DNA of 64,000 nucleotides from Cunninghamia lanceolata (GCA_027924645.1 BSBN01001752.1:13658001-13722000); one strand, 5' to 3'; positions 37,161 to 50,347 are shown, counted from the first letter of the stretch. Notes: a model not told the origin generated them from the letters alone. Numbers and translations are program-made.

Positions 37161-38178
37161 TGTTGCAAGTATGGGCCTAGCTGGTGTTGTCATTGATGTA
37201 AACATATTCCTGTTGCATTGATGATAAGGATTGGATGAGTTGTATGTTGAGGATATTGAGAAAATTAGCCCTATCAGGAACAAAGAAGAACAGTGAAGAT
37301 AGTGAAGTAAAGATCACAGATAAGATGAATATCAGAGGATAAGCATCAAAGGGTTTATAGATATGTGTATTGCGATGATCCAGTAAATATTTCAGAGGTC
37401 CGCATGAAGATCTAAAGAAGTTATGGCTACTTAAGTAAAACTAGTTCTAGCAGGTGTTCAGAGGTGACAGAGTGATACAGATAGGTCTGGTGAGATCTGG
37501 AAATGCAATCTCATGTTCTGCGGATTTGGTGGAGTGTTTAGGAATTCAATGTGAAGTGACAACTCAATTGGTTCATGGTCTGGAGGTCTACAAGCATCTA
37601 TTCCAATATGACAGTGATCACAGACTGTGTTCTTGAGGTTCCGGATGAAGGAGAGAATGATTTCAGTAGGCAGAAGTAGTGTGGATGTTTTTGGTGATTC
37701 AGGCAAGCTTGTGGAGGTCTTTGGATTGTGTCCAGTTCATGTTGGTGGTCCACATTGAAGATTAAGCTCATAATTAAAGAATTACTTCTAGATGATGATG
37801 TTCATCCTAAGTCTGGTCAACCAAATGAGTTACACATCCTATGGATGATCTTGGAGATGTTCTGTGAAGAATGGCATGTTCCTAAAGGAATATTAGAGTC
37901 TCAGATCTGTGTGGCCGATAGTGTGTTGATCCACATGAAGTCTTTTTGTAATTAGTCATGTTGCATTTATATATTTGCTTTGTAATGTATGGTGACTTAG
38001 ATGGTTATTCCTAATTCGATGTCTTGTATAAATAAGGAGTTGTAAATTCATTTCAAAGGTGCCTTGTGGAGATGAGAGTGGTAGAGAGGAGCAAACCAAA
38101 AAGGTAGAGTAGAAGTATTGAGCTTAAATGGAACTGACTCAAGCATGGTGAAGATGCTATTCTTCAGTTCAAGTATGT
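37161..38178 (+). repeat. 3' LTR of copia copy 3, first part
   Basis: It starts TGTTGCAAGTATGGGCC and is interrupted at TATGT (38174-38178) by element D. Confidence 0.9.
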
Positions 38179-40351
38179 TGTTGGTATTTTTCCCAGACTG
38201 GATGCTTGTTCCCAATTATCCCTACAAAGTAGCCATCATTGATCAACAGGATTCCCGAGCCAGGGGCCAACAGTACAGGAGATAGACTCTATAAATATCT
38301 CCTCTTCTTCTTTAGGCTCTACAGAACCAAGGGGGGTATTCCCTACTCAACATCTATGACATGCATCTATGAATTAGCTGCGATTTTGACACAAAGCAGA
38401 TAAATCCTCTATTGTGTAGACCAAAACTATGAAATAAGTGCAAAGGGGCTAGCTTCAGGCCTGTATTCAGTTGTAGACAGAGGATTTTGGTCTTAAAAAC
38501 TACTTCTAGTATCCTAAAGGTTTGTATATGAAATTTGAGTTTGATTTATGATATTTGGATGCAAAACTAGGACCTTGGTTGTAACCTCAACACAGGACCA
38601 GATTGGTGCCTATCCAGGGCTCGGAGTCAATAGACATACACATGTGAATGGTTATCATAAGCTTGAATTGATGACTGAGTTTCAAGGGGAGATTTCTAGT
38701 ATCTGCCTTACAGACACTTCCCAAAAATTAAGTGTTTAATCATTCATACTTGATGGTATCCCTATTGCAACATATTTTCTCAATGATTAACCTAAAACAT
38801 TTAATTTGTTCCTTGAACAAAAGTAGGAGATTAAACATTCAATACAGAAAACCCATATCCCTAAATCTTAAATAACCCTTAGCTATTCTGATTCAAAAGA
38901 AAATACACTCACAATTTGGAGAAAAATAATTAAACACATGCAATAGAGCATTTCTCATATAAATCAACATGAAACTAGTTAACTTATGCATAAAACATAC
39001 AACATGATATTCATAAACTCACAAGACACCCATAATAGAGCTACCAACGAAGTTGTATCTCATCACAGCACCAACATTTGTCTAGTTTTTTTCAACAACA
39101 ACAAATGAGTAACACAGTCTACTTATACAGCAAGAGAGTGTACTTAGCATTAATTACAAAGTCCTCTCAAAATTTTGAAATTCAACCAAATACAGAGCAC
39201 CATAAGAATGGCTCTCAAAACAATAATGCATCAGGCAGAAAGAAAGGTTGGGAGTGGTTAAACTCGAGCCCCACGCCACCACCTGAGGATTGTCTTCTTC
39301 AATCGGGTAGCTATCTAGTCAATCATGCCATACCTCTACAATTCATGCACCATTAATAAAACACCAACTCATAGGATGTAGCAACGGTCCATGCTCTAAA
39401 TATTCCCGCCAGAAAAGATGCAGCGAGCACGGGAAATCCCACGCCGATGAAAGTTCAAACCATGACCGTCGAAATCCTTCCTATAGCTAAGATTTGCGGT
39501 GCCAAAATAGTTTGAAAAGTCAAGAACCGATAAAAACGTGCCACGTAGGCACCCCGTGCATCCATCACTGACCATTCCAAAAATGTGAGATCAATAATCC
39601 CACATTCACCCTGCAATGCTTGCTTGACTGCCTTATAAACCAAGCCATGAGCAAACCTAGTGTCGTGTGCTTTTACCCTGCATGACCAGCGAACCACCTG
39701 CCATCAACCCGTCGCTTTGACTCCTGCCGACACCAAGACCCAATCGGCGAGACCATAAACCATCTGCGGGCCTGAAAACTCACCTGCCGATACACTAGTC
39801 ACTTCGATGACCACCCGCATACACCTTATCCATAGGAGATCGGTGACACCCAAGAAACATTCACCGATGCATATAGTTATGCCGATGACCCCGCTGGATC
39901 GGTAAGACCAACTCCATCGGCCAAACTCCAGCCTACCTCTCCGATTTCACAACTCCTGTCGATCTTCAAATCTAACACCTGGTCTTCGGAGAGACCACAT
40001 ACCATCAGGGGAACTTAAAACTACACCGATGATATACAAGGTCACACCAAAAACCACCTCAAACCACCTCGTCAGTCAGACCCCACACAGTCAGAGCGAC
40101 ATCTTTCAGATGCGCCGATATCACCTGTCACGCCGACCAACTTACATACACTTCATCAGCCCGTCGGAATGACCCTTAACACCACTCCCGATACACTAGG
40201 TCTGGGCGATGAAAGGAACAAACCACTATGGACAACATGATCGCTGAAACAAAAGCCAACTCACGCCGATGGACTCAGAAATTTTAGGGTTTGAATGAGA
40301 TAACCTGCAAATGTTAAGGCTTAAAACCCTAGACATAATTGGGCACCAACA
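38179..40351 (-). repeat. 3' LTR of element D
   Basis: 2173 bp. The 39690-40270 part is unusually GC-rich for the window and is crowded with CCGAT/ATCGG and GCCGAC words. TATTTATA on the - strand near 38290 is a candidate promoter element about 110 bp from the U5 end. The open frames inside it are not conserved in a coding manner. Confidence 0.88.
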
Positions 40352-40509
40352 CAAGCTCCGACTGGGGACGTGTAGGCGCAAGACTGCAGCGAGGACTAGA
40401 CTACTATGGGGCAGACCAAACAAAATGCAAAACTCAAAACACGACCAACTATACAAGGCATGTACAAAACATTTACATCTATTTTACAGTGTGCATAGAA
40501 GACATTCAA

Positions 40510-42230
40510 CTATGAGAAAAAAGCTTTAAGGAATTTACCGTGCACAGGCAATTCCAATAGTTCACCATTTAGGGCCTAGAGAAAGTAGGAATCATCATCA
40601 TGGGTATTGCCGATTTGATATGGGCCAATCCATAAGGGCTCAAATTTACCATGCTTGCCCTTATCCTGGCTCCTTGCATTCCACATAAGGACCAAGTCAC
40701 CTATCTGAAACCTTCTCTCTGTAGCCTTTTATCAAATAGATATTTCACTTTCTGTTGCTTCCTAATATTTGTCCTATGTGCATCTCTTCTGATTTCATCT
40801 AATGCGACCAGATGATTTATTCTTTCAATCATTGAGTCCTCAACCTCTTCATCATTTTCTTGTATGAATTTGTACACTAGCAAGAGATTATTCACAGGCA
40901 GTTTATCTGCTACACCATATACTAATTTGAAAGGTGACCTTCCAACTACTCTTTTCACTGTCACCCTGTCAGCCCATAATGCCAACTTCATCTTGGAATC
41001 CCAAGCCCTCTTGTTTTTATCTATCACCCTTTTGATGATTTTCATGAGACTCTTGTTGCTTGACTCTGCTTGACCATTTCCTTGTGGATGGTATGGTGAT
41101 GTATGAGACAAATCAATTCCATAATTATTGCAAAAATCAACAAATTCACCAGACTTGAAGCACATAGCATTGTCTGTGACCACTTTGGCTGGCACTCCAA
41201 ATCTGAGAATAATGTGTTCCAGAATAAAATCCATCACCACTTTGCTTGTAGCCTTCTTAGTTGGAATGGCTTCGATCCAATTAGTGAAGTAATCAGTAGC
41301 GACCAAAATCTAACTGTGTCCTCCACTTGACTTTTCTGAGATTTCCCCTATAAAGTCAATTCCCCATTGTTGAAATGGAGCTTCTACAATTATAGTCCTA
41401 AGGGGTGCACCTTCATATCTTAGCTTTCCCGAGAACCTTTGGCAAGACTCACAGTTTCTTACCATTCTTTGTGCATCTGAGAAAAGAGTTGGCCACCAAT
41501 AGCCTGCTCTGAGAATTTTGTGGGCCGTTGTCTGAGCAGTATAGTGTCCACCACACACTCCATTGTGCATGTCACTTAGAATATCCCTGGCCTGATTTTC
41601 ATCTATACACCTGAGTAATACACCATCAGGATTTTTCCAATACAACTCTCCTTGAACAATGATGTATTTAATAGCATGTAACTTCAAGGTCCTCTTCGGA
41701 TTATCACTGAGATGGGAAGGATAGTTCAAATTTTGCAAATAATGTACTATGTCCTTATACCATTCAGATTCTAACATATTTATAACTTCATCATGCACTA
41801 CATTCACTTGGCATGCCTCTAGATTTGACTGTGTCATCAATTTTGCCAAACCTTGTCCTCTTACCAATTTTGTGATCTGTATTTCAATATTGAACTCTTG
41901 CAATTTGTTTATCCATCTGCATCTTCTTCCGGTTATCTCCTGCTGAGTGAAGATATCCTTGACTACTGCATGAGGCACATATGCAACTATGTGAGAGCCC
42001 ACCAAATATGGCCTGAAACTCTTGACTGCTCTAACCAGTGCATATGCCTGCTTTTCCATGATGTCATACTTTAATTCAGCAGCCTGCAATGACATGCTAA
42101 AGAAGGCTATAGGTTGTTCAAAACCTTCTGCATTTTTCTGCAATAAGCATGCAGTAATAGTATGGAAAGAAGCAAATGAGAACAGCTGAAATGGCTTAGA
42201 AAAATTAAGAGATTTTAGCACAAGAGCCAT
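40510..42230 (-). pseudogene. Element D connection RNase H and integrase (broken)
   Basis: The RNase H (about 42160-41850) reads ASFHTITACLLQ where gypsy RNase H has ASD, so the first catalytic Asp is gone, while YDIMEKQAYA keeps its Glu. The chromo-region-like WxxxLQEFNIEI follows. Integrase has the HHCC finger (HNGVCGGHYTAQTTAH ... CESCQR, about 41580-41440) and the D,D,E core at GIDFIG, VTDNAMCF and GQAESSN, all present. A stop lies at 41307. A 1-nt shift near 40715 leads into a C-terminal segment with KFEPLWIGPYQI, the GPY/F module. The frame closes at 40510. Confidence 0.85.
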
Positions 42231-43063
42231 TTTATAGCCTCTTTGATATTCTAAAATGATTTAGTTGCTTCCTCTTCCCACTTAACAGTTGCACCTTTCT
42301 TCAACATCTTGGAGATATCTTTTGTGGTCTCTGCAAAGTTAGGCACAAATCTTCTAACAAAATTAATTTGTCCAAAGAAGGACTGAACACCTTTCACTGT
42401 TTTAGGGATCTAGATTTTGTCAATTGCAGCCACCCTCTCAGGATCAATGCTGACTCCATCCTTGGAAACAATATGTCCAAGCAATTTTCCTTCCACTACC
42501 CCAAAAGCACATTTCTTTGGGTTGAGTGAGATGCCATATTCCAATGCTCTAATAAAGATCTGTTCTAAGTGCATGCAATGTTGCTCTTCCTTTTTTGAAA
42601 AGGTAGTTAAATCATCTTGAGACACAGCCAAGATTGAGTCAATCAATCCTGCGAAAGCAACATCCATAGCCCTCTGAAATGTGGCACCTACATTTGTCAG
42701 TCTGAATGGCATTCTCACATATACATAGGTTCCCCATGGAGTGGTGAAAGCAGTTTTGAATTGTTCTAATTCTTTTACTTTCACTTGATTGTACCCTAAA
42801 AATCCATCCATCATGGATAAAAGGTCACAGCCAATCACCTTCTGCAACATGGCTTCCATGTTTGGCAATGGATAATTGTCCTTCAAAGAAGATATATTCA
42901 GATTTCTAAAGTCCACACAAAGTCTGATGTCATTGTTCTTTTTTCTAATTGGGACAAGGTTAGACACCCAAGTTGAGTGCCTAATAGGCATGATTATTCC
43001 AGCCTCCCTAAGCTTCATAAGTTCTTCTTGCATTTTTGGATCTAAGGTTGGGTTGATAGGTCT
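42231..43063 (-). pseudogene. Element D reverse transcriptase (broken)
   Basis: It shows the fingers and palm motifs LVPIRKKNNDIRLCVDFRN, DNYPLPNMEAML, DGFLGYNQVKV and TAFTTPWGTYVYVRMPF, with ISLNPKKCAFG and LGHIVS downstream and QSFFGQINFVRRFVPNF in the thumb. The catalytic Y-x-D-D box reads VSQDD: both metal-binding Asp remain, but the usual Tyr-Leu is Ser-Gln, so activity is unlikely. Stops lie near 42410 and 42260, and one separates it from the upstream linker at about 43063. Confidence 0.86.
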
Positions 43064-43999
43064 CTATTTTTGTCTAAATGGTTTAGCTCCAGGCTTCAAA
43101 GGGATTTCATGCTGAAATAAATCCTCTCTATAAGCTTTCAGGTCCTCATATGACCAGGCAAAGACATGCTTATACTTTCTCAGTAATGCAATCAACATAG
43201 TTCTGATGTGTGGTTTGAGTTGTTTGCCAATAAATACCTTTTTGGGGGCATGAGATGTCCCCAAGTTTATTTCCTCCAAATCATTCTTGTTTGTTGGAGA
43301 TGCCTTTGTAACAAATTGGTCCCTATTGTCAAAAGCTCTCTTTAAAGCAACCAGCCCTCTAGGGATTTTGTTTGTCTTAAGTTGAATTAGCTCCTTCCCT
43401 AAGAGAGTTTCTTTTCCATCTACAACCTCTACAAAATTTTGGAAATCCACTTCCTGGTTCTCATACTCATCAATGCAATGTAGAAATCTCAATAAATCTT
43501 TATCATCATCAAACACTTGCCAGCTGCATACATTATCTAGCACTGCAGGTCTAAGTTTGACCTCAACATTTGTGACATCTGAAAGAGTGATGTCATCTGG
43601 CCTTATGGCTACATTAGCTAGAAAATTTGCCCTAACATTTTTTGATCTCTCAATCCAGTTTATGGAAAAAGCATCAAACAATTCAATTGTATCCCAAATA
43701 GCATGCTTATACTATTTTAACCTCTTATTCTTTGATGCATACTTATCTCTAACTTGGGAAACAAATAACTCTGAATCACCAAATACCTTGAGCATCTTGA
43801 TTCCATGCTTCAAAGCTACATTCAATCCTAGTAGCAGAGCCTCATACTCTGCAATATTGTTTGTATAGGCAAACTTCAACAAGAAAGAGAATTTTAGAAA
43901 CTTACCAGTTGGAGATAAAAATACAACTCCAGCACTAGAGCCTTCCTTTGAACAAGCTCTATCAAAATACATGGTCCAGAGACCCTGTTGGTCAAGCTC
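43064..43999 (-). pseudogene. Element D extra RNase H and linker to RT
   Basis: WTMYFDRACSKEG, then TNNIAEYEALLLGL and VFGDSELFVSQV, give the D-E-D acidic residues of an RNase H of the HI/archaeal-like type. The fourth position (usually ADALA) is ANFLA. The domain lies at about 43980-43600, after protease and before RT, which is not the standard gypsy order. A linker to FAWSYEDLKAY and the start of RT follows. A stop near 43710 splits the domain. Confidence 0.82.
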
Positions 44000-44773
44000 T
44001 TTAATGCAAATGTCTTTCCCTTTACCCTCTTTATCATCTGAGACAACCCTAAAATTTTCACAATCAGTGTCCACAAAACATATTTGCTCCTCTGACTCTT
44101 GATCCTCAACTGTATCTAATGACCTTTCTTCTCTAATCAGCTTGAGAACCTTGCCATTCATTGGGATCATAGCATATGACAAGTCTGATTGCATACTCCC
44201 ACCAATCAATGTTGCCCATCTTCTTGACAACAACATGCCATACTGCGGCTTGATATCAACAACTGTTATGTTCATTTTGTAGGTCTTTTTAGGATATGTT
44301 GCCAGTCTAAAATCCACATCTTTCATAATTCCAATGACTGGTACTTCCCTAGCATCCATGGCATAGCACTTCCCACATGCCTTATCTATCTTTAATCCAG
44401 CTTGCTGCATAATAGCCAGAGGCATGATATTTGTTGATGCTCCTGAGTCAAGCATACAATTCTTAATCACTTTTCCATTTATGACAAGGGAAACATAGAA
44501 TGGTTCAACTTGTGAAGGACATTTTTTCATGGTCACCCCTAGATATACCTCAGGAATCTCATCTTCTTCAATACATAGGGCTTGTTTCTTACCCTGAGAT
44601 TCAACATTCTGCTTGGCTTGACAAGGCACTCCTGAAATCAAGGATACTGCTTTATTTCTGAATTCTTCAACTTTCATCAGCTCCATCAATGGAATGGAGA
44701 TTTTCATCTGAGACAAGACCTGAGTCATGTCAAAGGGAGCATAATTTTGTATAACAGTTGTACTCTGATCCAC
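44000..44773 (-). pseudogene. Element D aspartic protease domain
   Basis: The catalytic triad DSGAS lies near 44449, preceded by VEPFYVSLVINGK and followed by IMPLAIMQQAGLKI, typical of gypsy retropepsins. The second conserved part is PQYGMLLSRRWATLIGG near 44230, where LLGRxW is expected, so it is partly altered. It runs directly into the extra RNase H in the same frame. Confidence 0.85.
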
Positions 44774-46953
44774 AGTTTTATTTTTATCCTGAGATGACCC
44801 AGCCTCAATTTTTATGGCTCCTTGACTATCATTCTTGGTCTGAAAATTTTTGTTTTGATCCTCAGCCTAGGGAACTCCACTTTCTAGTCCTTGAGGGTCA
44901 TAACCTATTTTTTGCTTGAAATTTTTCTTATTACTGCTCCATTGTTTCTTTTGTGGTTTAGTCCCTTTATGAATATGCACTGGCTAGCTCACAAAAGTAT
45001 TCTCTGGTTGGTGTGAGTTACTTACCTGAGCTTTACCCCTAAGATTGTAATTGCTTTTGACTTGAGCCACTACTGTAGCTGTGAGGGCTCTAATCTCTTC
45101 ATCAGAAGCTCTCCTCAAGTTATTCAAAAAGTTATGTGAATCTTGAGCATAAGCATAATTATCCTCGTCATCTTCATCATAGGGAAACTGCTGGCAGACC
45201 TGAACCTCATTATTTGTGCTTGCATCAACATCATGAGAAGGATACTCCATGTTTGTAGACAACATATTTACACTATCATCCTCCATGCAATACGGCTCAT
45301 TGCACTCATCACAGGCCACGGCATTGTTATATAGAGACTGAGCAATCATACATTGTGACTATGAATGAGGCATCTGACATATTTTGCACCATGGGGTGTC
45401 ATTAACAATATTAACAGCCTTCTTCAAAGGGTCAAGTGTTTCCTTAACATTTTGAGTCCTTTGACTTGGGTTGTTGTTTGGGAGAATGGGTTTACCATTA
45501 TGCTAGTTGGTATTGTATGGCATGTCATGTAATGATGGTCTTATTTCTTGTCTTTGGTAAACTTGCCTGTCAGGCCTATCCCCTTCTCATTTTTAGCCAT
45601 TCTATAACTCAAGTCCTTGACAATAGTTGTACATTTGTCTAATTTATCCTCAGAAGTAGATGCACTGCCTTGAACACTTTGAGATTTGGTATTTGGATTT
45701 TGCAAAATTTTCACATCGTCTCTTATGTTTGTCTTACCAAACGCTTTTCTATTATTTTCAATATTAGTTGCAATCTTGAAGGCATCTTTGAGGTTGTGAG
45801 GACCCTTATCTCTTAATCCATAAGCAATTTTGGCATCAAAAGAATTTATGTACAACACTATGCACATAGGTTCATTAGGTCTCAGGTGATGTGGCAATTT
45901 GTTCAATACCTTAGTAAATCTAGCATTGAAGTCATCAACCTGCTCATTTGATCCTTTGGTAATTCCAGTGAATTCATTAATAAAGAAACTTGGATCAGTT
46001 TTGTCACCATATTGTTCCTTGAAAATTCTTCTGAAGTCCTCCCATGATGAAATACTTCTGTCAGGCAGACCTTTGTACCATTCGCTGGCCTCATCAACTA
46101 AGGATTGCATAAATAATTTCATGAAAACATCCTCATGCTCAACCTCAAAATTGTCCATGATGTTCTGAAAAGCTTTTAAATGATCCTCTCCTGACACAGT
46201 ATCATTTCCTGAAAACTTTGGCACTTGCGGCCTCACATGTTTGTCAATAGGATTGGGGTAACCAGGAATGCCATCAAAAACAAGCTATCTGAATCTATCC
46301 AGCTGCATCAGCTGTCTACCAAACTGATTAACATTGGCATTTCTATTTGCATTCTAATTTCTTACATTATTTAATGGTATTCTAGCATTATTTGCATTCT
46401 GTCTTTGATCATTATGTTGATCCTGGACTTCATTTCTTTGCTGATTTCTTTACATATTTGCATTTTCAAGGGTGGGAACTGAATCATTCTGAGCAATCCT
46501 CAGAGATTGTACTTTCTATCTCATGTCATCTCTAATTTTTACTGCCTGCAAATATTCTAATTCTGCCCTTAAACTCTTAATTTCTTTGGCTAATTCCTCC
46601 TCTCTAGGCATAGAAGAGGATGGTTTTATTACATTATGATCATCATTATCATCCCTTGGGCACTCAACTTCTTCAAATCTGTTAGGGGAATCTACAAAAG
46701 CATGTTCTTGAAACACCTCTGATCTCATTCTCAATCCATCACCCTGCTGTCTTTCATATACGTTATGGATTTCAGCCTCAGTGTTTGAAAAATAAGGTAT
46801 TGTCCGCTCTGAAAACCCTAGATTGTCCTGAATATTATCATTACTTCTGGGGGAACCCTCTTGACTGGATTGAACAGTACCTTTTCTCATGTACATCATT
46901 TTTATGGATAACTCTTCAAACAGAGGATTACGCAGGGATCTTCTCCCTTGCAT
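44774..46953 (-). pseudogene. Element D gag (broken)
   Basis: ATG at 46953. The N-terminal part ends in a Glu/Lys-rich coiled-coil-like stretch (about 46610-46520). The capsid-type retrotransposon gag domain lies at 46236-45541 (VPKFSGND, EASEWYKGLP, SWEDFRRIFKEQYGD). A Cys-rich part (CKICQMPH...C, CDECNEPYC, about 45400-45290) may be a degenerate zinc knuckle. Stops lie near 46513, 46450, 46355, 46290, 45540 and 44985. No intact gag remains. Confidence 0.82.
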
Positions 46954-47052
46954 ACAAATTTTTATTTTACCGGTTGGGAGATTGTTTCGGAGTCACCACC
47001 TACAACTAGGAATTGTTTTCTTTTAAAATCAGGGTTCTTTCACAAAGCAGTC

Positions 47053-47072
47053 CCTAGCGGAGTCACCAAATC
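47053..47072 (-). other. Primer-binding site of element D
   Basis: The - strand reads ATTTGGTGACTCCGCTAGGG immediately inside the LTR. It resembles the TGGCGACTC-type PBS of Tat/Ogre gypsy elements. The primer tRNA was not determined. Confidence 0.75.
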
Positions 47073-50000
47073 TGTTGGTATTTTTCCCAGACTGGATGCT
47101 TGTTCCCAATTATCCCTACAAAGTAGCCATCATTGATCAACAGGATTCCCGGGCCAGAGGCCAATAGTACAGGAGATAGACTCTATAAATATCTCCTCTT
47201 CTTCTTTAGGCTCTACAGAACCAAGGGGGGTATTCCCTGTTGGCAAGAGACACTATATGGATTCATGGTTGTTGTCATTGATGGCAACAAAGGTCATCCC
47301 ACATATCCGCAAGACATGATATGTCTCTACCGGAAGTCAGAATAAAGAATGTTGTGGTCCGGTGAAGAAGAACAGAGCATGTGGCAAGGTCCGACAGATT
47401 GGTCCGGACCTCTCAGAGGAAGTGTCTTGGTGCAGTGCGGATTTGGGGAAGTCAAGAGGACTACCTTGAGTGGTATATACCAAGGATTTAGCCTCCGGTG
47501 ATGGACAAGGAAAAAGATATGAATGGTTGAGTACCGGATTCCTGAGAGACAGTGAAAACAGAGGAAGAACTGACTGGCAGAGTATCAGACTACTTTCCGG
47601 ATGGGTTACTGTTGATGACAGAGGTTGTGAAGGCATGAATCATGTTTGGCCGACATGATTAATGATATCTACAAGTATATGCTTGATCCGCATTGCTTGG
47701 TGAGGAAGGATTCAGCCGACAGAATGAGAGTTTGTAAGAAACTAGACTGTTCCGGATGCCGACTAGAAAGGTGATGAAATTACTTGTGCGGATATATATA
47801 GAGGATGGATTTAGTTGTGAAATGTGTGTTAGTGTGGAGAAAAATGCGAATAAGTCCAGAGAAAGAGCAGAGGTAGCAAAAAGGATCCGGTATGTGAAAG
47901 ATAGCAGAATAAAGAACAGAGGAAAGATGAAGTGCAGCAGATCAGTGTACTGAACCTAACCGGAACTGAACTCCAGCATATGCAGATGCTTCCAATCAGT
48001 TCAAGACTGTGATTCTCATCACTTTGTAGACAGTGTGTCTTCTTGTAGGCAGTGGGCCTCTTGTGAGCAGTGTGCTCGGGCAGTGAGCCCTAATTGGCAA
48101 GTGCCATTTTTGTAATTTCCTATTCTTCTAACAGAGAATAATTCTTGGGTTAATCACCCCGTGGTTTTCTCCCTTAACAGGGTTTCCACGTCAAAAATAC
48201 TGTGTCATGTGTTTCTTATTTCATGGTTAATGTTTTGTGTTTGATTTTATGCTGCTTCAATTAAAAGGAAAGTTCAATAAGGGAAATAATTAGGATAACT
48301 GATTCACCCCCCCCCTCTCAATTATCAACATTCCCTACTCAACATCTATGACATGCATCTATGAATTAGCTGAGATGTTGACACAAAGCAGATAAATCCT
48401 CTGATGTGCAGACCAAAACTGTGAAATAAGTGCAAAGGGGCTAGCTTCAAGCCTATATTCAGTTGTAGACAGAGGATTTTGGTCCTAAAAACTACTTCTA
48501 GTATCCTAAAGGTTTGTAAATAAAGTTTGAGTTTGATTTATGGTATTTGGATTTAAAACTACGACCTTGGCTGTAACCTCAACACAGGACCAGATTGGTG
48601 CCAATCTAGGGCTCGAAGTCAATAGACATACACATGTGAATGGTTATCATAAGCTTGAATTGATGACTAAGTTTCAAGGGGAGATTTCTAGTATCTGCCT
48701 TACAGACACTTCCCAAAAATTAAGTGTTTAATCATTCATACTTGATGGTATCCCTATTACAACATATTTTCTCAATGATTAACCTGAAACATTTAATTTG
48801 CTCCTTGAACAAAAGTAGGAGATTAAACATTCAATACAGAAAACCCATATCCCTGAATCTTAAATAACCGTTAGCTATTCTGATTCAAAAGAAAATACAC
48901 TCACAATTTGGAGACAAATGATTAAACACATGCAACAGAGCATTTCTCATATAAATCAACATGAAACCAGTTAACTTATGCATAAAACATACAACATGAG
49001 ATTCATAAACTCACAAGATACCCATAATAGAGCTACCAACGAAGTTGTATCTCATCACAACACCAAAATTTGTACAGTTTTTTTCAACAACAACAAATGA
49101 GTAACACAGTCTGCTTATACAGTAAGAGAGTGTACTCAACATTAATTACAAAGTCCTCTCAAAATTTTAAAATTCAACCAAATACAGAGCACCATGAGAA
49201 TGGCGCTTAAAACAATTAATGTAGAAGGCATAAAGAAAGACTGGGAGTGGTTAAACTCGAGCCCCACGCCGCCACCTAAGGATTTTCTTCTTCAATCGGG
49301 TAGCTTTCTAGTCAATCATGCCATACCTCTGCAATTCCTGCGCCATTAATGACACACCACCCCGTAGGATGTAGCAACGGTCCGTGCTCTGAAGATTCCT
49401 GCCAGAAAAAAGATGCAGCAAGCACGACAAATCTGATGCCAATAAAAGTTTGAACCATGACTGTTGAAATCCTTCCTATCGTTGAGATCTGCGGTGCCAA
49501 AATAGTTTGAAAAGTCAAGAACCAATAAAAATGTGCCACGTAGGTACCCCATGCATCCATCGCTGACCATTCCAAAAATGTGAAATCAATAATCCCACAT
49601 TCACCACGCAATGCTTGCTTGACTACCTTATAAACCAAGCCATGAGCAAACCTATTGTCGTGCGCTTTTGTCCTGCACAACCAGCGAACCACCTGCCATC
49701 AACTCGTCGCTTTGACTCCTGTCGACACCAAGACCCAATCACCGAGACCATAAATCATCGACGGGCCTGAAAACTCACCTGTCGATACACTAGTCACTCC
49801 GATGACCACCCCGCATACACCTTGTCCATTAGAGATTGGCGACACCCAAGAAACATTCACTGATGCATATAGTTATGCCGATGACCCCGCTGGATCGGTA
49901 AGACCAACTCCATCGGCCAAACTCCAGCCTATCTCTCTGATTTCACAACTCCTGCTGACCTTCAAATCTAACACCTAGTCTTTGGAGAGACCACATACCA

Positions 50001-50347
50001 TTGGGGGAACTTAAAACTACACCACCGATATACAAGATCACACCGAAAACCACCTCGAACCACCTTGTCAGTCAAACCCCACACAGTCGAAGCGACATCT
50101 TTCAGATGCGCCGATATCACCTGTCACGCCGACCAACTTACATACACTTCATTGGCCTAACGGAATGACCCTTAACACCACTATTGATACACTAGGTCTA
50201 GGCGATGGAAGGAACAAACCACTATGGACAACATGATCGCAAAAACAAAAGCCAGCTCACGCCGATGGACTCAAAAATTTTAGGGTTTTAATGAGATAAC
50301 CTGCAAATGTTAAGGCTTAAAACCCTAGACATAACTGGGCACCAACA
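47073..50347 (-). repeat. 5' LTR of element D, interrupted by solo LTR S2
   Basis: Bases 47073-47237 and 48331-50347 align with 38179-40351. Without S2 it is about 2.18 kb. Confidence 0.88.
47238..48330 (+). mobile_element. Solo LTR S2 (copia-type) nested in the 5' LTR of D
   Basis: TGTTGGCAAGAGAC to ATTATCAACA, 1093 bp, with TSD TTCCC at 47233-47237 and 48331-48335. The empty site is visible in the other LTR of D near 38340. It carries the CAGTG hairpin run (about 48026-48095), the GGTTTTCTCCCTTAACAGGG segment and the C-tract stem (48294-48302 with 48318-48326). Confidence 0.93.

Larger units (their letters stand above)
38179..50347 (-). mobile_element. Element D: Ty3/gypsy (Tat-like) retrotransposon
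   Basis: LTRs 38179-40351 and 47073-50347 (the latter with solo LTR S2 inside) run TGTTGGTATT to CACCAACA on the + strand. TSD TATGT lies at 38174-38178 and 50348-50352. On the - strand the order is PBS, gag, protease, extra RNase H, RT, a degenerate second RNase H, integrase with a GPY-type tail. This is Ty3/gypsy order with an RNase H added before RT. The PBS and the extra RNase H point to the Tat/Ogre group. The exact clade needs a tree. I see no clear polypurine tract next to the 3' LTR. Confidence 0.9.

Noticed and set aside
49312..49692. 126-codon open frame inside the element D LTR
   Set aside because: It is shorter and altered in the other LTR (39455-39697) and has no motif. LTR sequence, not a gene.
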